Shown piece after piece: positions 37,601-45,977 of a stretch of 64,000 nucleotides of DNA (position 1 is the first letter of the stretch; the number at the start of each line of letters is the position of its first letter). The stretch lies in NCBI RefSeq assembly GCF_001021085.1, contig NZ_CP004021.1, positions 642,001 to 706,000 of the forward strand, read 5' to 3'. A program made the translations under genes and the position numbers. Under the pieces are notes generated by a model that saw nothing but the letters and a program-made list of their open reading frames with translations, did no database searches and was not told where the DNA came from. The DNA is from Candidatus Liberibacter africanus PTSAPSY (lineage in GTDB: Bacteria > Pseudomonadota > Alphaproteobacteria > Rhizobiales > Rhizobiaceae).

Positions 37601-40600
37601 GTGCTTGTGAGAGAGTTAAAACGAAACAAAATCATCGACGAAGTCGATGCAGCAATAGATGTTTTAGGGTTGCCAGCATTCAATGCTGCCACGATTTTTG
37701 GAAAAGCCAGTATCGATGATCTTGAGAAGTATACACCACAAATGCTTGCTCTTACCTCTAATATTGCCCATGATATTTTTATGGGTTGGCACAATTCTAG
37801 TGCATATTGTATAGACATAAGGGGGGTCGAAGGTATTACCCCTTCGGGGATGTCTACTAGCATTATTACGGTTATTGTAGATGACATTCCTTTCTTATAC
37901 CAATCTATTATAGGGGAAATAGTAGCGAATCGTCGCAATCTAACGATGGCGATTCATCCAGTTTTTACAAAATATCAAGATGGCAGTTGGCAGTTATATT
38001 CTCCTGATAGTTCTGACATTATACAACAAAAAATTAGCTTAATACAAATTCACTGTCCTCAGGTTACGGTAAAAGAAGCTGAAGAGATTAAAAAACAACT
38101 GATTTTTATTATTGAACAACTCAAGTTAGTTTCGCAAGACTCACAGGCAATGCTTGCATCTCTTAATAAGATACAACAATCTTTTTCTGATTTAAAGAAT
38201 ATTAAGAATAATTCTCAGGAGTATATAGTTGAATCTTTGACTTTTCTCAATTGGTTAAAAGAAGATAATTTCCAATTTATGGGTATGCGGTATCATTCTC
38301 TTATAGCGGGACAAGAAAAAATAAAATTAGATCATGGTATTGCATTAGGATTAGGGGTTTTGAGGGATCCTGATATTTCCATTTTGAGTTTTGATCAAGG
38401 TGATACGCGTGTAACACCGGAAATATGTCATTTTGTAGAAGGGCATGATTTCGTTATTATTACTAAGTCCGATATCATATCTGTTATATATCGTCGCGCA
38501 TGTATGGACTATATCGGGATTAGACATTTCGACGAAAATGGAAATGTTATTGGAGAATTACATGTTGTTGGATTTTTCACGCATTTAGTATATTCGCAGA
38601 GAGCTTCCAAGATTCCATTATTGCGCGAGAAAATTGTTAAGGTTCAAAATTTACTTAATTTTCATCCTAACAGTCACTCAAGTCGTATGTTGCAGAATAC
38701 GTTGGAATTCTATCCAAGAGATGAGTTTTTTCAAATTGATCCAATTCTTTTAGCTTCTTTCTGTGAACAAATCATTGATATTATGGATAGACCGTGTACA
38801 CGCGTTCTTCCTCGAATTGATCGTTTTAATCGATTTATTTCATTACTTATTTATATACCACGGGAATATTATGATTCTTTCGTCCGTGAAAAGATTGGCA
38901 ATTACTTGTCCGAAGTTTATGTGGGTCGTGTATCAGCTTATTATTCTAGTGTTCTTGAAGAAGGATTAGTAAGGATTCATTTTGTGATAGGGCGTTCAGT
39001 TGGAGAAATGATTAATCTATCTAAAGAATCTCTTGAAGAAGGCGTTCGTTCTATTGTTGCGTGTTGGGAAGAGAGATTTTACAAAAGCGCTGGCAATGGA
39101 GTTCCCCGCTTTATTTTTTCCCAGACGTTTCAAGATGTCTTTTCTCCTGAAAAAGCAGTAGAAAATTTATGCTATATCAAAAATTGTGCTGAAGGAAAAG
39201 AGCAGTTATGTATATGCTTTTCAAGCAAGGACAATGGTGATGTGCAGATCAGGATTTTCCATGCTAATGGTCCTTTTTCGTTATCAAAACGTGTGCCGCT
39301 TCTTGAAAATCTAGGTTTTACGGTCATAAGTGAGGATACATTTGAAATCAAGATGTTGACTAATGATGAAGAGCATCTTGTAGTCTTGTATCAGATGGAT
39401 TTAAAGGCTGCTACTGGGCAATTTGATCTTTCAAATCGTATAGATGCTCTTGTAGAGGCTTTTAAATATATTTTCCAAGATAGAGTCGACAACGATTCTT
39501 TCAATCATTTAATTATGCTGACGGATTTACGTGTATATGAGATAAGTGTTTTACGTTCCTATGCTCGGTATCTCCGCCAGGCGGCTGTTACATGGTCACA
39601 AGACTTGATTGCGTATATTTTAAGTAAAAATCCTGCAATTAGTCAGTTACTTTTTAGTCTTTTTCGAAATCGTTTTGATCCAATTTTATCCGAGCAGGAG
39701 AGAGAGAAATCCACTAATGAAATTTTAAAAGAGATAGATTCTGCTTTATTAAAAGTTCCTAGTTTAGATGATGATACTGTATTGCGTCTTTATGTTAACT
39801 TAATTCTAGGTACCTTGCGTACTAATTACTTCCAAAAACATCAAGGTGATGTTCCGCTCGTATTTAAATTTGATTCTTCTAAAATCAATAGTATTGGGAC
39901 AGATGAACTGCATAGGGAGATTTTTGTATATGGTGTTGAGGTTGAAGGTGTTCATTTAAGATATGGGAAAATAGCGCGGGGTGGTTTACGCTGGTCTGAT
40001 AGGGCTGCAGATTATCGTACAGAAGTTCTCGGGTTGGTGAGGGCGCAAAAAGTTAAGAATGCGGTCATTGTTCCTGTAGGTGCCAAAGGGGGTTTTTATC
40101 CTAAAAGATTGCCATCTGAAGGATCTAGAAATGAAGTGATTAAAATAGGTAGTGACGCTTATAAGACCTATGTTCGTGCGTTGCTGTCTATAACTGATAA
40201 CTTTGAAGGGAAAGAGATTGTTAATCCAGATAATACTGTTTGTATAGATGGGTACGATCCTTATTTTGTTGTTGCCGCAGATAAGGGAACGGCAACTTTT
40301 TCAGATACGGCAAATAGCTTAGCTCAAGAAACAAAATTTTGGTTAGATGATGCTTTTGCTTCTGGTGGATCAATGGGTTATGATCATAAAAAAATGGGCA
40401 TTACGGCACGTGGCGCTTGGGAAACGGTAAAGAGGCATTTTCGTGAGATGGATATCGATATCCAATCTATGCCTTTTACTGTGGCAGGTGTTGGCGATAT
40501 GTCAGGAGATGTATTTGGAAATGGCATGCTTTTATCTAGAAATATTAAGCTTGTCGCTGCCTTTGATCGTAGTGATATATTTATTGACCCAGATCCAGAT

Positions 40601-42352
40601 TTGGAAACCACTTTTGATGAACGTAAGAGGCTTTTTGATTCTCCGTCTTCAAGTTGGCAGGATTTTGATAGAAAAGTCTTGTCTAAGGGTGGAATGATTA
40701 TTTCGCGAAGAGAGAAAGCGGTGCAGTTGAATCCAGAAGCTGCTGCTGTCATAGGGATATCGAAAAAAATAGCTACGCCTTCTGAAATAGTGTCAGCAAT
40801 TTTGATGGCTCCCGTTGATCTTTTATGGTTCGGAGGTATTGGAACTTATGTTTGTGCACCTAAAGAAAATAATGCTGATATAGGGGATAAAGCGAACAAT
40901 CTTGTGCGTGTAACTGCTGATAAAGTGCGGGCAAAGGTTATAGGAGAAGGAGCTAATCTTGGGCTTACGCAGCAAGCTCGGATTGTTTATGCGTTAAATG
41001 GCGGACGTATTAATTCTGATTCTATTGATAATTCAGGTGGAGTTAATTGTTCTGATTTAGAAGTAAATATAAAGATTGCCTTAGCTTCAGCTATGCGTGA
41101 TGGAAGGCTTACTTTAAAGGATCGTAATAAGCTGTTAATCTCAATGACTTCTGAAGTAGTTGAGCTTGTTTTGCGTAATAACTATTTACAATCGTTAGCT
41201 ATTTCGTTGGAATCACGTAAAAGTATGGCGATGATGTGGAATTTTGCGCAGTTGATGAAGTTTTTGGAGAAGGAAGGGTCTCTGAATAGAGAAGTCGAAC
41301 ATTTATCAAGTGTTACGTCTTTCGAAGAGCGTGTTCGAGATGAGATTCCTTTTAGTCGTCCTGAAATTGGTATTTTACTTTCGTATGCTAAGTTGAAATT
41401 ATCGGAGCAATTATTGGAATCTAATCTCATAGATGATCCATTTTTCTCTAATTTATTGTTGAGTTATTTCCCGCGACAATTGAGTCAACTGTATCCTAAA
41501 GATGTTATGAATCATCAGCTACGTAGAGCGATTATTGCAACAGTTCTAGCTAATGGAATTATCAATAAAGGTGGTTCTTGTTTTGTTGTGAGCCTAGTTA
41601 AGGAAACCAGTTCCTCCATCGAAGATGTTGTGCGTTCCGCTATCATAGCAGATGCTGGATATGAATTAGAATCCCTTTGGAAAGAAGTGGATAAGTTAGA
41701 TAACCAGATTAGTGGAGAGCTCCAGAATAAGATATATGAAGAGATTAGGTTGATTTTTATTAATCTTACACGTCTTCTTATCAAAAATGGAAAGTTTATT
41801 GGAGACATTGGTAATGCAGTCAAGCGTATTGTAACGGCATTTCATCAATTGAATAGTTTGTTGCAGAAAAAGATACCTGCAGAATGGTCAGAACGCTTTA
41901 ATAATAGGGTGATGAATCTCACAAACAAAGGTTTCCCAGTAGATCTTGCGAACAAGATTGTTCGTATGCAATTTTTAATGGTAGTTCCGGATTTAATTGA
42001 TATATCAGAAACTTGTGATACGAGTTTATTGGTAGTTCTAGATATGTGGTCAGCTATTTCGGAAGGATTAGGAGTTGATAGATTACTATCTGTTGCTAAT
42101 AATGTTAAGGTAGATGATCATTATGAGGGTCTTGCATTGTCGGCGGGTTTGGATTGGATGTATTCTGCGCGACGTGAGATGATTGCAAAAGCCATTACTA
42201 CTAGCAGTTCTGTTGACACTATTATGCGAAATGAGAAATGGAAGGAAGTCAAAGATCAAGTTTTTGACATTCTTTCTTCCGAAGACGAAGTAACTGTTGC
42301 ACATATAACAGTAGCAACGCATCTTTTGTCTGGTTTTCTTTTAAAAATATAA
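37601..42352 (+). CDS. gdhB: Large NAD-specific glutamate dehydrogenase (about 180 kDa class)
   Basis: Deaminates glutamate to 2-oxoglutarate with NAD, feeding carbon into the TCA cycle. The 1583 residues contain a long N-terminal regulatory part with ACT-like segments (about 1-700), the catalytic domain with IARGGLRWSDRAADYRTEVLG, AQKVKNAVIVPVGAKGGF and DMSGDVFGNGML (about 790-1000), and a helical C-terminal region. The start is GTG 37601 with AAGGATAA upstream. As the largest gene of the window, kept intact, it suggests glutamate is an important fuel (inference). Confidence 0.95.
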   Translation: MLVRELKRNKIIDEVDAAIDVLGLPAFNAATIFGKASIDDLEKYTPQMLALTSNIAHDIFMGWHNSSAYCIDIRGVEGITPSGMSTSIITVIVDDIPFLYQSIIGEIVANRRNLTMAIHPVFTKYQDGSWQLYSPDSSDIIQQKISLIQIHCPQVTVKEAEEIKKQLIFIIEQLKLVSQDSQAMLASLNKIQQSFSDLKNIKNNSQEYIVESLTFLNWLKEDNFQFMGMRYHSLIAGQEKIKLDHGIALGLGVLRDPDISILSFDQGDTRVTPEICHFVEGHDFVIITKSDIISVIYRRACMDYIGIRHFDENGNVIGELHVVGFFTHLVYSQRASKIPLLREKIVKVQNLLNFHPNSHSSRMLQNTLEFYPRDEFFQIDPILLASFCEQIIDIMDRPCTRVLPRIDRFNRFISLLIYIPREYYDSFVREKIGNYLSEVYVGRVSAYYSSVLEEGLVRIHFVIGRSVGEMINLSKESLEEGVRSIVACWEERFYKSAGNGVPRFIFSQTFQDVFSPEKAVENLCYIKNCAEGKEQLCICFSSKDNGDVQIRIFHANGPFSLSKRVPLLENLGFTVISEDTFEIKMLTNDEEHLVVLYQMDLKAATGQFDLSNRIDALVEAFKYIFQDRVDNDSFNHLIMLTDLRVYEISVLRSYARYLRQAAVTWSQDLIAYILSKNPAISQLLFSLFRNRFDPILSEQEREKSTNEILKEIDSALLKVPSLDDDTVLRLYVNLILGTLRTNYFQKHQGDVPLVFKFDSSKINSIGTDELHREIFVYGVEVEGVHLRYGKIARGGLRWSDRAADYRTEVLGLVRAQKVKNAVIVPVGAKGGFYPKRLPSEGSRNEVIKIGSDAYKTYVRALLSITDNFEGKEIVNPDNTVCIDGYDPYFVVAADKGTATFSDTANSLAQETKFWLDDAFASGGSMGYDHKKMGITARGAWETVKRHFREMDIDIQSMPFTVAGVGDMSGDVFGNGMLLSRNIKLVAAFDRSDIFIDPDPDLETTFDERKRLFDSPSSSWQDFDRKVLSKGGMIISRREKAVQLNPEAAAVIGISKKIATPSEIVSAILMAPVDLLWFGGIGTYVCAPKENNADIGDKANNLVRVTADKVRAKVIGEGANLGLTQQARIVYALNGGRINSDSIDNSGGVNCSDLEVNIKIALASAMRDGRLTLKDRNKLLISMTSEVVELVLRNNYLQSLAISLESRKSMAMMWNFAQLMKFLEKEGSLNREVEHLSSVTSFEERVRDEIPFSRPEIGILLSYAKLKLSEQLLESNLIDDPFFSNLLLSYFPRQLSQLYPKDVMNHQLRRAIIATVLANGIINKGGSCFVVSLVKETSSSIEDVVRSAIIADAGYELESLWKEVDKLDNQISGELQNKIYEEIRLIFINLTRLLIKNGKFIGDIGNAVKRIVTAFHQLNSLLQKKIPAEWSERFNNRVMNLTNKGFPVDLANKIVRMQFLMVVPDLIDISETCDTSLLVVLDMWSAISEGLGVDRLLSVANNVKVDDHYEGLALSAGLDWMYSARREMIAKAITTSSSVDTIMRNEKWKEVKDQVFDILSSEDEVTVAHITVATHLLSGFLLKI

Positions 42353-42590
42353 TTAAGATATAATAAGTAAGTCAACAATTTCTCATCGATGTTTCAGTTA
42401 TTTAAACCGCAAAGATTATTCGTTTATTGCATATTATTTTTAGAATTTTTTGTTTTTTAGGTACATATTGCCTGTGTTTTATGCGTACTTTTCCTCAAGA
42501 TATACATTAAACAAACATCTTGCATATGGTGTTAGTGGGATAATCCTGTCTGAATAAAAATGATGGATGCATTGATATATATATGGAGTT

Positions 42591-44009
42591 ATGATTTTTA
42601 ATAACTGCTTTGTAATATATGATTATGAAACATTTGGCAAAAATCCTGCATTGGATCGTCCTGCGCAGTTTGCTGGTGTGCGCGTTGATCACCAATGGGA
42701 AAAGATAGAGAGTAAAGAATCATTTTTTTGCAAACCTACTGATGATTATTTGGTGGATCCAGAATCAGTGTTGATTACGGGAATTACGCCACAAAAAGCA
42801 TTGCGTGATGGTATTTTAGAAGCTGAGTTTGCTCAGCGCATTCATCAATTTTTTAGTGAACCTAATACTTGTATTGTGGGTTACAACAATATTCGATTTG
42901 ATGATGAATATAGTCGTAATATTTTCTATCGTAATTTTTATGACCCATATGGTTGGAGTTGGAAAAATGGAAATTCTCGATGGGATTTATTGGATGTTAT
43001 ACGTGCCATTCATGATTTTTCTCCGGCGGGTATTAAATGGCCTTGTAGAAATGATGGTGCTCCTAGTTTTAAGCTTCAAGATTTGGTGCTTGCAAATGGC
43101 ATTGAATATGTAAATGCACATGATGCAGAGGCAGATGTTTATGCTACTCTTGCGCTTGCTAAATTAGTACGTCGCAAAAAGCCTAAATTATTTCAGTATT
43201 TGTATGATCATCGTGATAAAAATATTCTGAGAAAATTGGTTGACATTCAGAACATGGTTCCATTAGTACATGTTTCAGGGATGTTTGGAAATCTTTTGGG
43301 AAATACTGCCTTGATTGCCCCTATAGCATGGCACCCTAATTATAAGGATCAATTAATCAGCTGTAACTTAAGTGGTGATATGAGAGTATTCCAGAATTAT
43401 GATAGCGATAATCTGGCAAAAAAATTATTTACAAGCCGTGATAAATCAAATAGTTCAGTTTCTATTCCTATCAAATTAGTACATCTTAATAGATGTCCGA
43501 TTCTTGTTTCTGTGGATTATTTCAGTGAAAAACATTTTAAGCGTTGGGGTATTGATTATAATCGCTGTTTAGACAATTTAGAATTATTGCGGCAACAAAC
43601 TGATCTGCGAGATAAAGTCAGGTCGATATTTTCCACACCTTTTTCAACATCGCAAGACGTAGATGCTCAATTATACGATGGTTTTTTTGGAGATAAAGAC
43701 CGAGCAATAATGAATCGTATCCTAGACACTAAACCAAGAGAATTATCGACATTAGATGTTCAATTTATGGATCAGCGATTACATGAATTATTCTTTCGCT
43801 ATAAAGCTCGTAATTACCCCGATACATTAAATAATCAAGAGAAAAAAAAATGGTTAAAGCATCGTAAAAATATTTTTACTCAGTCTCGAATTGAAGAGTA
43901 TAAACATAAAATACATGATCTCAAGATCATATATAAAGGAGATGGACAAAAAGAACAATTGATGAGCTCGTTGTTAGAATACCTCCAATGGATTATTTCA
44001 AAGGATTAA
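42591..44009 (+). CDS. sbcB: Exodeoxyribonuclease I (DEDDh 3'-5' ssDNA exonuclease)
   Basis: Degrades single-stranded DNA 3' to 5' in recombination and mismatch repair. The 472 residues follow the ExoI plan: exonuclease domain with YDYETFGKNP (Exo I; Asp11/Glu13 region), the NNIRFDDEYSRN segment (Exo II) and HDAEADVYATLALA (Exo III), then SH3-like and helical C-terminal domains. Start ATG 42591. ExoI is best known from gammaproteobacteria but is found in some alphaproteobacteria; whether it was acquired cannot be judged here. The next 320 bp are empty. Confidence 0.94.
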   Translation: MIFNNCFVIYDYETFGKNPALDRPAQFAGVRVDHQWEKIESKESFFCKPTDDYLVDPESVLITGITPQKALRDGILEAEFAQRIHQFFSEPNTCIVGYNNIRFDDEYSRNIFYRNFYDPYGWSWKNGNSRWDLLDVIRAIHDFSPAGIKWPCRNDGAPSFKLQDLVLANGIEYVNAHDAEADVYATLALAKLVRRKKPKLFQYLYDHRDKNILRKLVDIQNMVPLVHVSGMFGNLLGNTALIAPIAWHPNYKDQLISCNLSGDMRVFQNYDSDNLAKKLFTSRDKSNSSVSIPIKLVHLNRCPILVSVDYFSEKHFKRWGIDYNRCLDNLELLRQQTDLRDKVRSIFSTPFSTSQDVDAQLYDGFFGDKDRAIMNRILDTKPRELSTLDVQFMDQRLHELFFRYKARNYPDTLNNQEKKKWLKHRKNIFTQSRIEEYKHKIHDLKIIYKGDGQKEQLMSSLLEYLQWIISKD

Positions 44010-44332
44010 ATATTGATGTATGTTACTGGAAGGATATAATTTTAAAAAGTGATAAGTTGATGCCGATAATAGGGTAAAAAATCAATTTTTTGTAATTAGA
44101 TGAAAGAAGATGTGTTAGGGTAGGATTAATTATTATGGGGGCAAGTATTAGATTGTAATCTTTTGATGAAAATCTTCAGGGTGTATTATTGACATACTAG
44201 AACATGATATTTACTTTAGGATTGGTATGATGATTATTAAAATTTTTATCGTATAATTGAGATGATTGTTTTGTGTCAGAAAAAGAATAAAACACTTGAT
44301 TGTTCGGTGAAATATTAGCATATCTTTTTGAT
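44010..44332. other. Spacer between sbcB and tRNA-Ser
   Basis: About 320 bp without a gene. It holds a plausible tRNA promoter (TTGACA at 44189-44194, 17 bases, TACTTT at 44212-44217). Nothing else recognisable. Confidence 0.45.
44189..44217 (+). promoter_or_regulatory. Sigma70-type promoter upstream of tRNA-Ser(GCU)
   Basis: A perfect TTGACA is followed after 17 bases by TACTTT. It lies about 115 bp before the tRNA and there is no other gene it could serve on this strand. Confidence 0.45.
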
Positions 44333-44420
44333 GGAGAGGTGGCCGAGTGGTTGAAGGCGCACCCCTGCTAAGGGTGTATATGGAAACGTATCGAGGGTTC
44401 GAATCCCTTCCTCTCCTCCA
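44333..44420 (+). tRNA. tRNA-Ser (anticodon GCT)
   Basis: An 88-base class II tRNA with long variable arm. The anticodon arm is CACCC-CTGCTAA-GGGTG (GCT, reads AGU/AGC), the T loop is TTCGAAT, and CCA is encoded. The acceptor GGAGAGG pairs fully with CCTCTCC. The discriminator base 73 is T, whereas bacterial tRNA-Ser usually has G. It borders the phage-like patch at 44.7-45.7 kb. Confidence 0.97.
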
Positions 44421-44703
44421 GGAATGAAACCTTCATGTATTTTTGCTTCTACAGGAATAATTTTATCCTTTGACCTAATTTTGTATACGTTGAGTCCATG
44501 GTATTATGTGTCGAAGGCTATTTTCAGGTTATAGGATAACCGTTGCTTAAGTAAAAGATGAACTGTTTTTGATTATCTTGCGCGTTTAATAGGATATTTG
44601 TTCGTGTAGACTTTAAACGGTGAATACATTTGATGTGATAAACGATACTTTTAATGACTATGGTAGTTAAGATCTTCTAATCATAATAGCTAAAACCAAA
44701 GAG

Positions 44704-44811
44704 GTGGGTGCGATTGCCAAACATTTTTGGGCCATTATTATGGCTATTACCACGACTGTAGTGACTATTGTGTATCACTTTCAAGTTATCAAAGAGTGGT
44801 TTAAATCGTGA
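44704..44811 (+). CDS. Possible 35-residue single-span membrane peptide (phage-like)
   Basis: A short reading frame from GTG 44704, V/M-GAIAKHFWAIIMAITTTVV then TIVYHFQVIKEWFKS. One hydrophobic helix (about residues 8-27) ends in a basic tail, like small holin or accessory lysis peptides. Its TGA overlaps the GTG start of the next frame by four bases (GTGA), a coupled arrangement typical of phage lysis cassettes. The ribosome-binding site is weak (AAAGAG). Function unknown; it could also be a relic. Confidence 0.4.
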   Translation: MGAIAKHFWAIIMAITTTVVTIVYHFQVIKEWFKS

Positions 44812-45197
44812 TACAGTCTTTATATCGCCGGAGGGAATTTAGGTTTTTACTCCGCTTTATCCCATACGTGTTTGAAACAGTAACGGAACATGTCAAGTCC
44901 AAGAAATCAATAAAACATGATAGAATGAGGATTGAATTGGCGAAAATCAATGCCAAGAGCCTAATTGCTGTTGAAGGTATTAAAGCTGACAAGCCAGTAA
45001 GATTAGCAAGGATTAAGGGGTACAACCACAAAAGTGGTGTTAAGTGGATAGATGGCTTTAACGCTCTTGTTCGACTTTTAACAACTTTGTTTTGGATTAT
45101 GGATTATCCGTTATTGGTAATTTATTTAGTGAAAGAGAACTTCATTATTCAAAGTCCTCTTGCTGTCCTTACTCTACTCTTTTTGAACAAGAGATAA
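44808..45197 (+). CDS. Phage-like membrane protein with charged helix and C-terminal transmembrane segments
   Basis: A 129-residue product starting with GTG 44808. Residues 1-85 are basic and helical (SKKSIKHDRMRIELAKINAK, then GIKADKPVRLARIKGY). Then comes SGVKWIDGFNALVRLLTTLF, followed by two hydrophobic spans (about 88-110 and 113-126). The layout, charged coiled-coil, a G-V-K-W-x-D-x-x-x-x-x-V-R block, then membrane helices, is one I associate with small tailed-phage structural or holin-like proteins; this is recalled, not searched. It overlaps the 35-residue frame by four bases. With no phage genes nearby, it is probably a prophage remnant beside tRNA-Ser. Confidence 0.6.
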   Translation: MIQSLYRRREFRFLLRFIPYVFETVTEHVKSKKSIKHDRMRIELAKINAKSLIAVEGIKADKPVRLARIKGYNHKSGVKWIDGFNALVRLLTTLFWIMDYPLLVIYLVKENFIIQSPLAVLTLLFLNKR

Positions 45198-45239
45198 TAG
45201 CTTGTATCCTTTTCTTCTGGTACACCGATAAAATAGTGC

Positions 45240-45264
45240 AAAAAAGGGGCTAATAAAAGCTCCC
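45240..45264 (-). terminator. Rho-independent terminator of the minus-strand lipoprotein gene
   Basis: Read on the minus strand, GGAGCT and AGCCCC form a six-pair hairpin with one A-C mismatch and a six-base loop, followed directly by six T. It lies 30 bp after the lipoprotein stop codon. The convergent membrane-protein gene ends 42 bp away on the other side. Confidence 0.5.
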
Positions 45265-45294
45265 ATTTCTGCATTACCTTTTTATTTACTTTTA

Positions 45295-45603
45295 CTAGGA
45301 ATTTTTAACACCATCACCTGCTGTATTTGTTTGGGTAGTACTATTACCTTCTGTAGTTTTATCTGCAGGATTTTCTTTATCTTCTGTAGTTTTATCTGCA
45401 GGATTTTCTTTATCTTCTGTAGTTTTATCTGCAGGATCTTTATTTTCTTCTGCAGCGTTAATTACATTATTCTCAGAATTCTTAACAATTTCTTTTACCC
45501 CCTCAAGTAATTTCTTATTAGGATCTTCCGCTTTTTTGCATGAAGTTAACCCACCAGCAATTACTAGAGCAGGTCAAATAGTTATATATTTCAATTTTGT
45601 CAT
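45295..45603 (-). pseudogene. Repeat-bearing lipoprotein gene with in-frame TGA at codon 10
   Basis: The minus-strand frame starts at ATG 45603 and would encode about 102 residues: MTKLKYITI, TGA, then PALVIAGGLTSC with a clear lipobox ending in Cys22, and a mature hydrophilic part rich in Asp, Glu, Lys and Asn. The mature part carries three copies of an 11-residue repeat (ENPADKTTEDK type). The signal is normal except for the TGA (45574-45576); no ATG, GTG or TTG follows before the cysteine, so without readthrough the lipoprotein is lost. AGGAAT precedes the start, a near-consensus promoter lies at 45647-45676 and a terminator follows. Either a recent nonsense mutation, strain-specific inactivation or recoding. 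Confidence 0.8.
45348..45437 (-). repeat. 33-bp in-frame tandem repeat, about 2.7 copies
   Basis: Two perfect 33-bp units (45348-45380 and 45381-45413) are followed by a third that matches for 24 bases (45414-45437). The unit is a multiple of three and encodes 11 residues of the lipoprotein (DKTTEDKENPA register), so copy number can change without a frameshift. The identity of the two full units points to recent expansion. Confidence 0.95.
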
Positions 45604-45624
45604 TATTCGATTCCTATGTACTAA

Positions 45625-45642
45625 TACAATAAAAAAATTGTA
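45625..45642. promoter_or_regulatory. Inverted repeat at the lipoprotein transcription start (operator-like)
   Basis: TACAAT-aaaaaa-ATTGTA is a perfect 6-bp inverted repeat placed where transcription from the adjacent minus-strand promoter should begin. The same neighbourhood has the direct repeat GTACTAATA at 45618-45626 and 45650-45658. Confidence 0.4.
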
Positions 45643-45646
45643 ATAA

Positions 45647-45676
45647 ATTGTACTAATATATTTACGGTTGTGTCAA
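45647..45676 (-). promoter_or_regulatory. Near-consensus sigma70 promoter for the lipoprotein gene
   Basis: On the minus strand a perfect TTGACA (45671-45676) is followed after 18 bases by TACAAT (45647-45652). Transcription would start near 45640, about 37 nt before the ATG at 45603. Confidence 0.65.
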
Positions 45677-45977
45677 TACATTAATAGTGCAGAAGAGCCT
45701 GGGTAGCTAATCATCTTATAAATAAATATATTTTTCTCTATTCTCACGTCGGATTTTAGGTGTGAATGATAGGCGCAAAAAGCATCGTATTATCAGATAT
45801 TTAAATGCTAGCGATATATATGGTAAATTGTTAGCTTGTAGGTGTGATTGATCGGGTAAAAAATAGATTTAGATCTTCTTTTTTTAAGCATACATCTGTT
45901 CAAGCGGATTAAGATCTATTCGTTCTTGTATCGGATTGTTGCAATTAGATAGTTGATTGTTCTTTGTTCGGTTCTTT
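45677..45977. other. Spacer between the lipoprotein promoter and yebC
   Basis: About 300 bp with no gene. It follows the yebC stop codon. In many bacteria ruvC lies next to yebC on this side; no trace of it is visible in any frame. Confidence 0.45.

Noticed and set aside
37585..42352. Open frames of 80-120 codons on the strand opposite gdhB, and similar ones opposite argD, argF, der, obgE, dnaJ and dnaK
   Set aside because: They lie wholly within well-supported genes, have no ribosome-binding sites and encode no recognisable proteins; they are antisense shadows.
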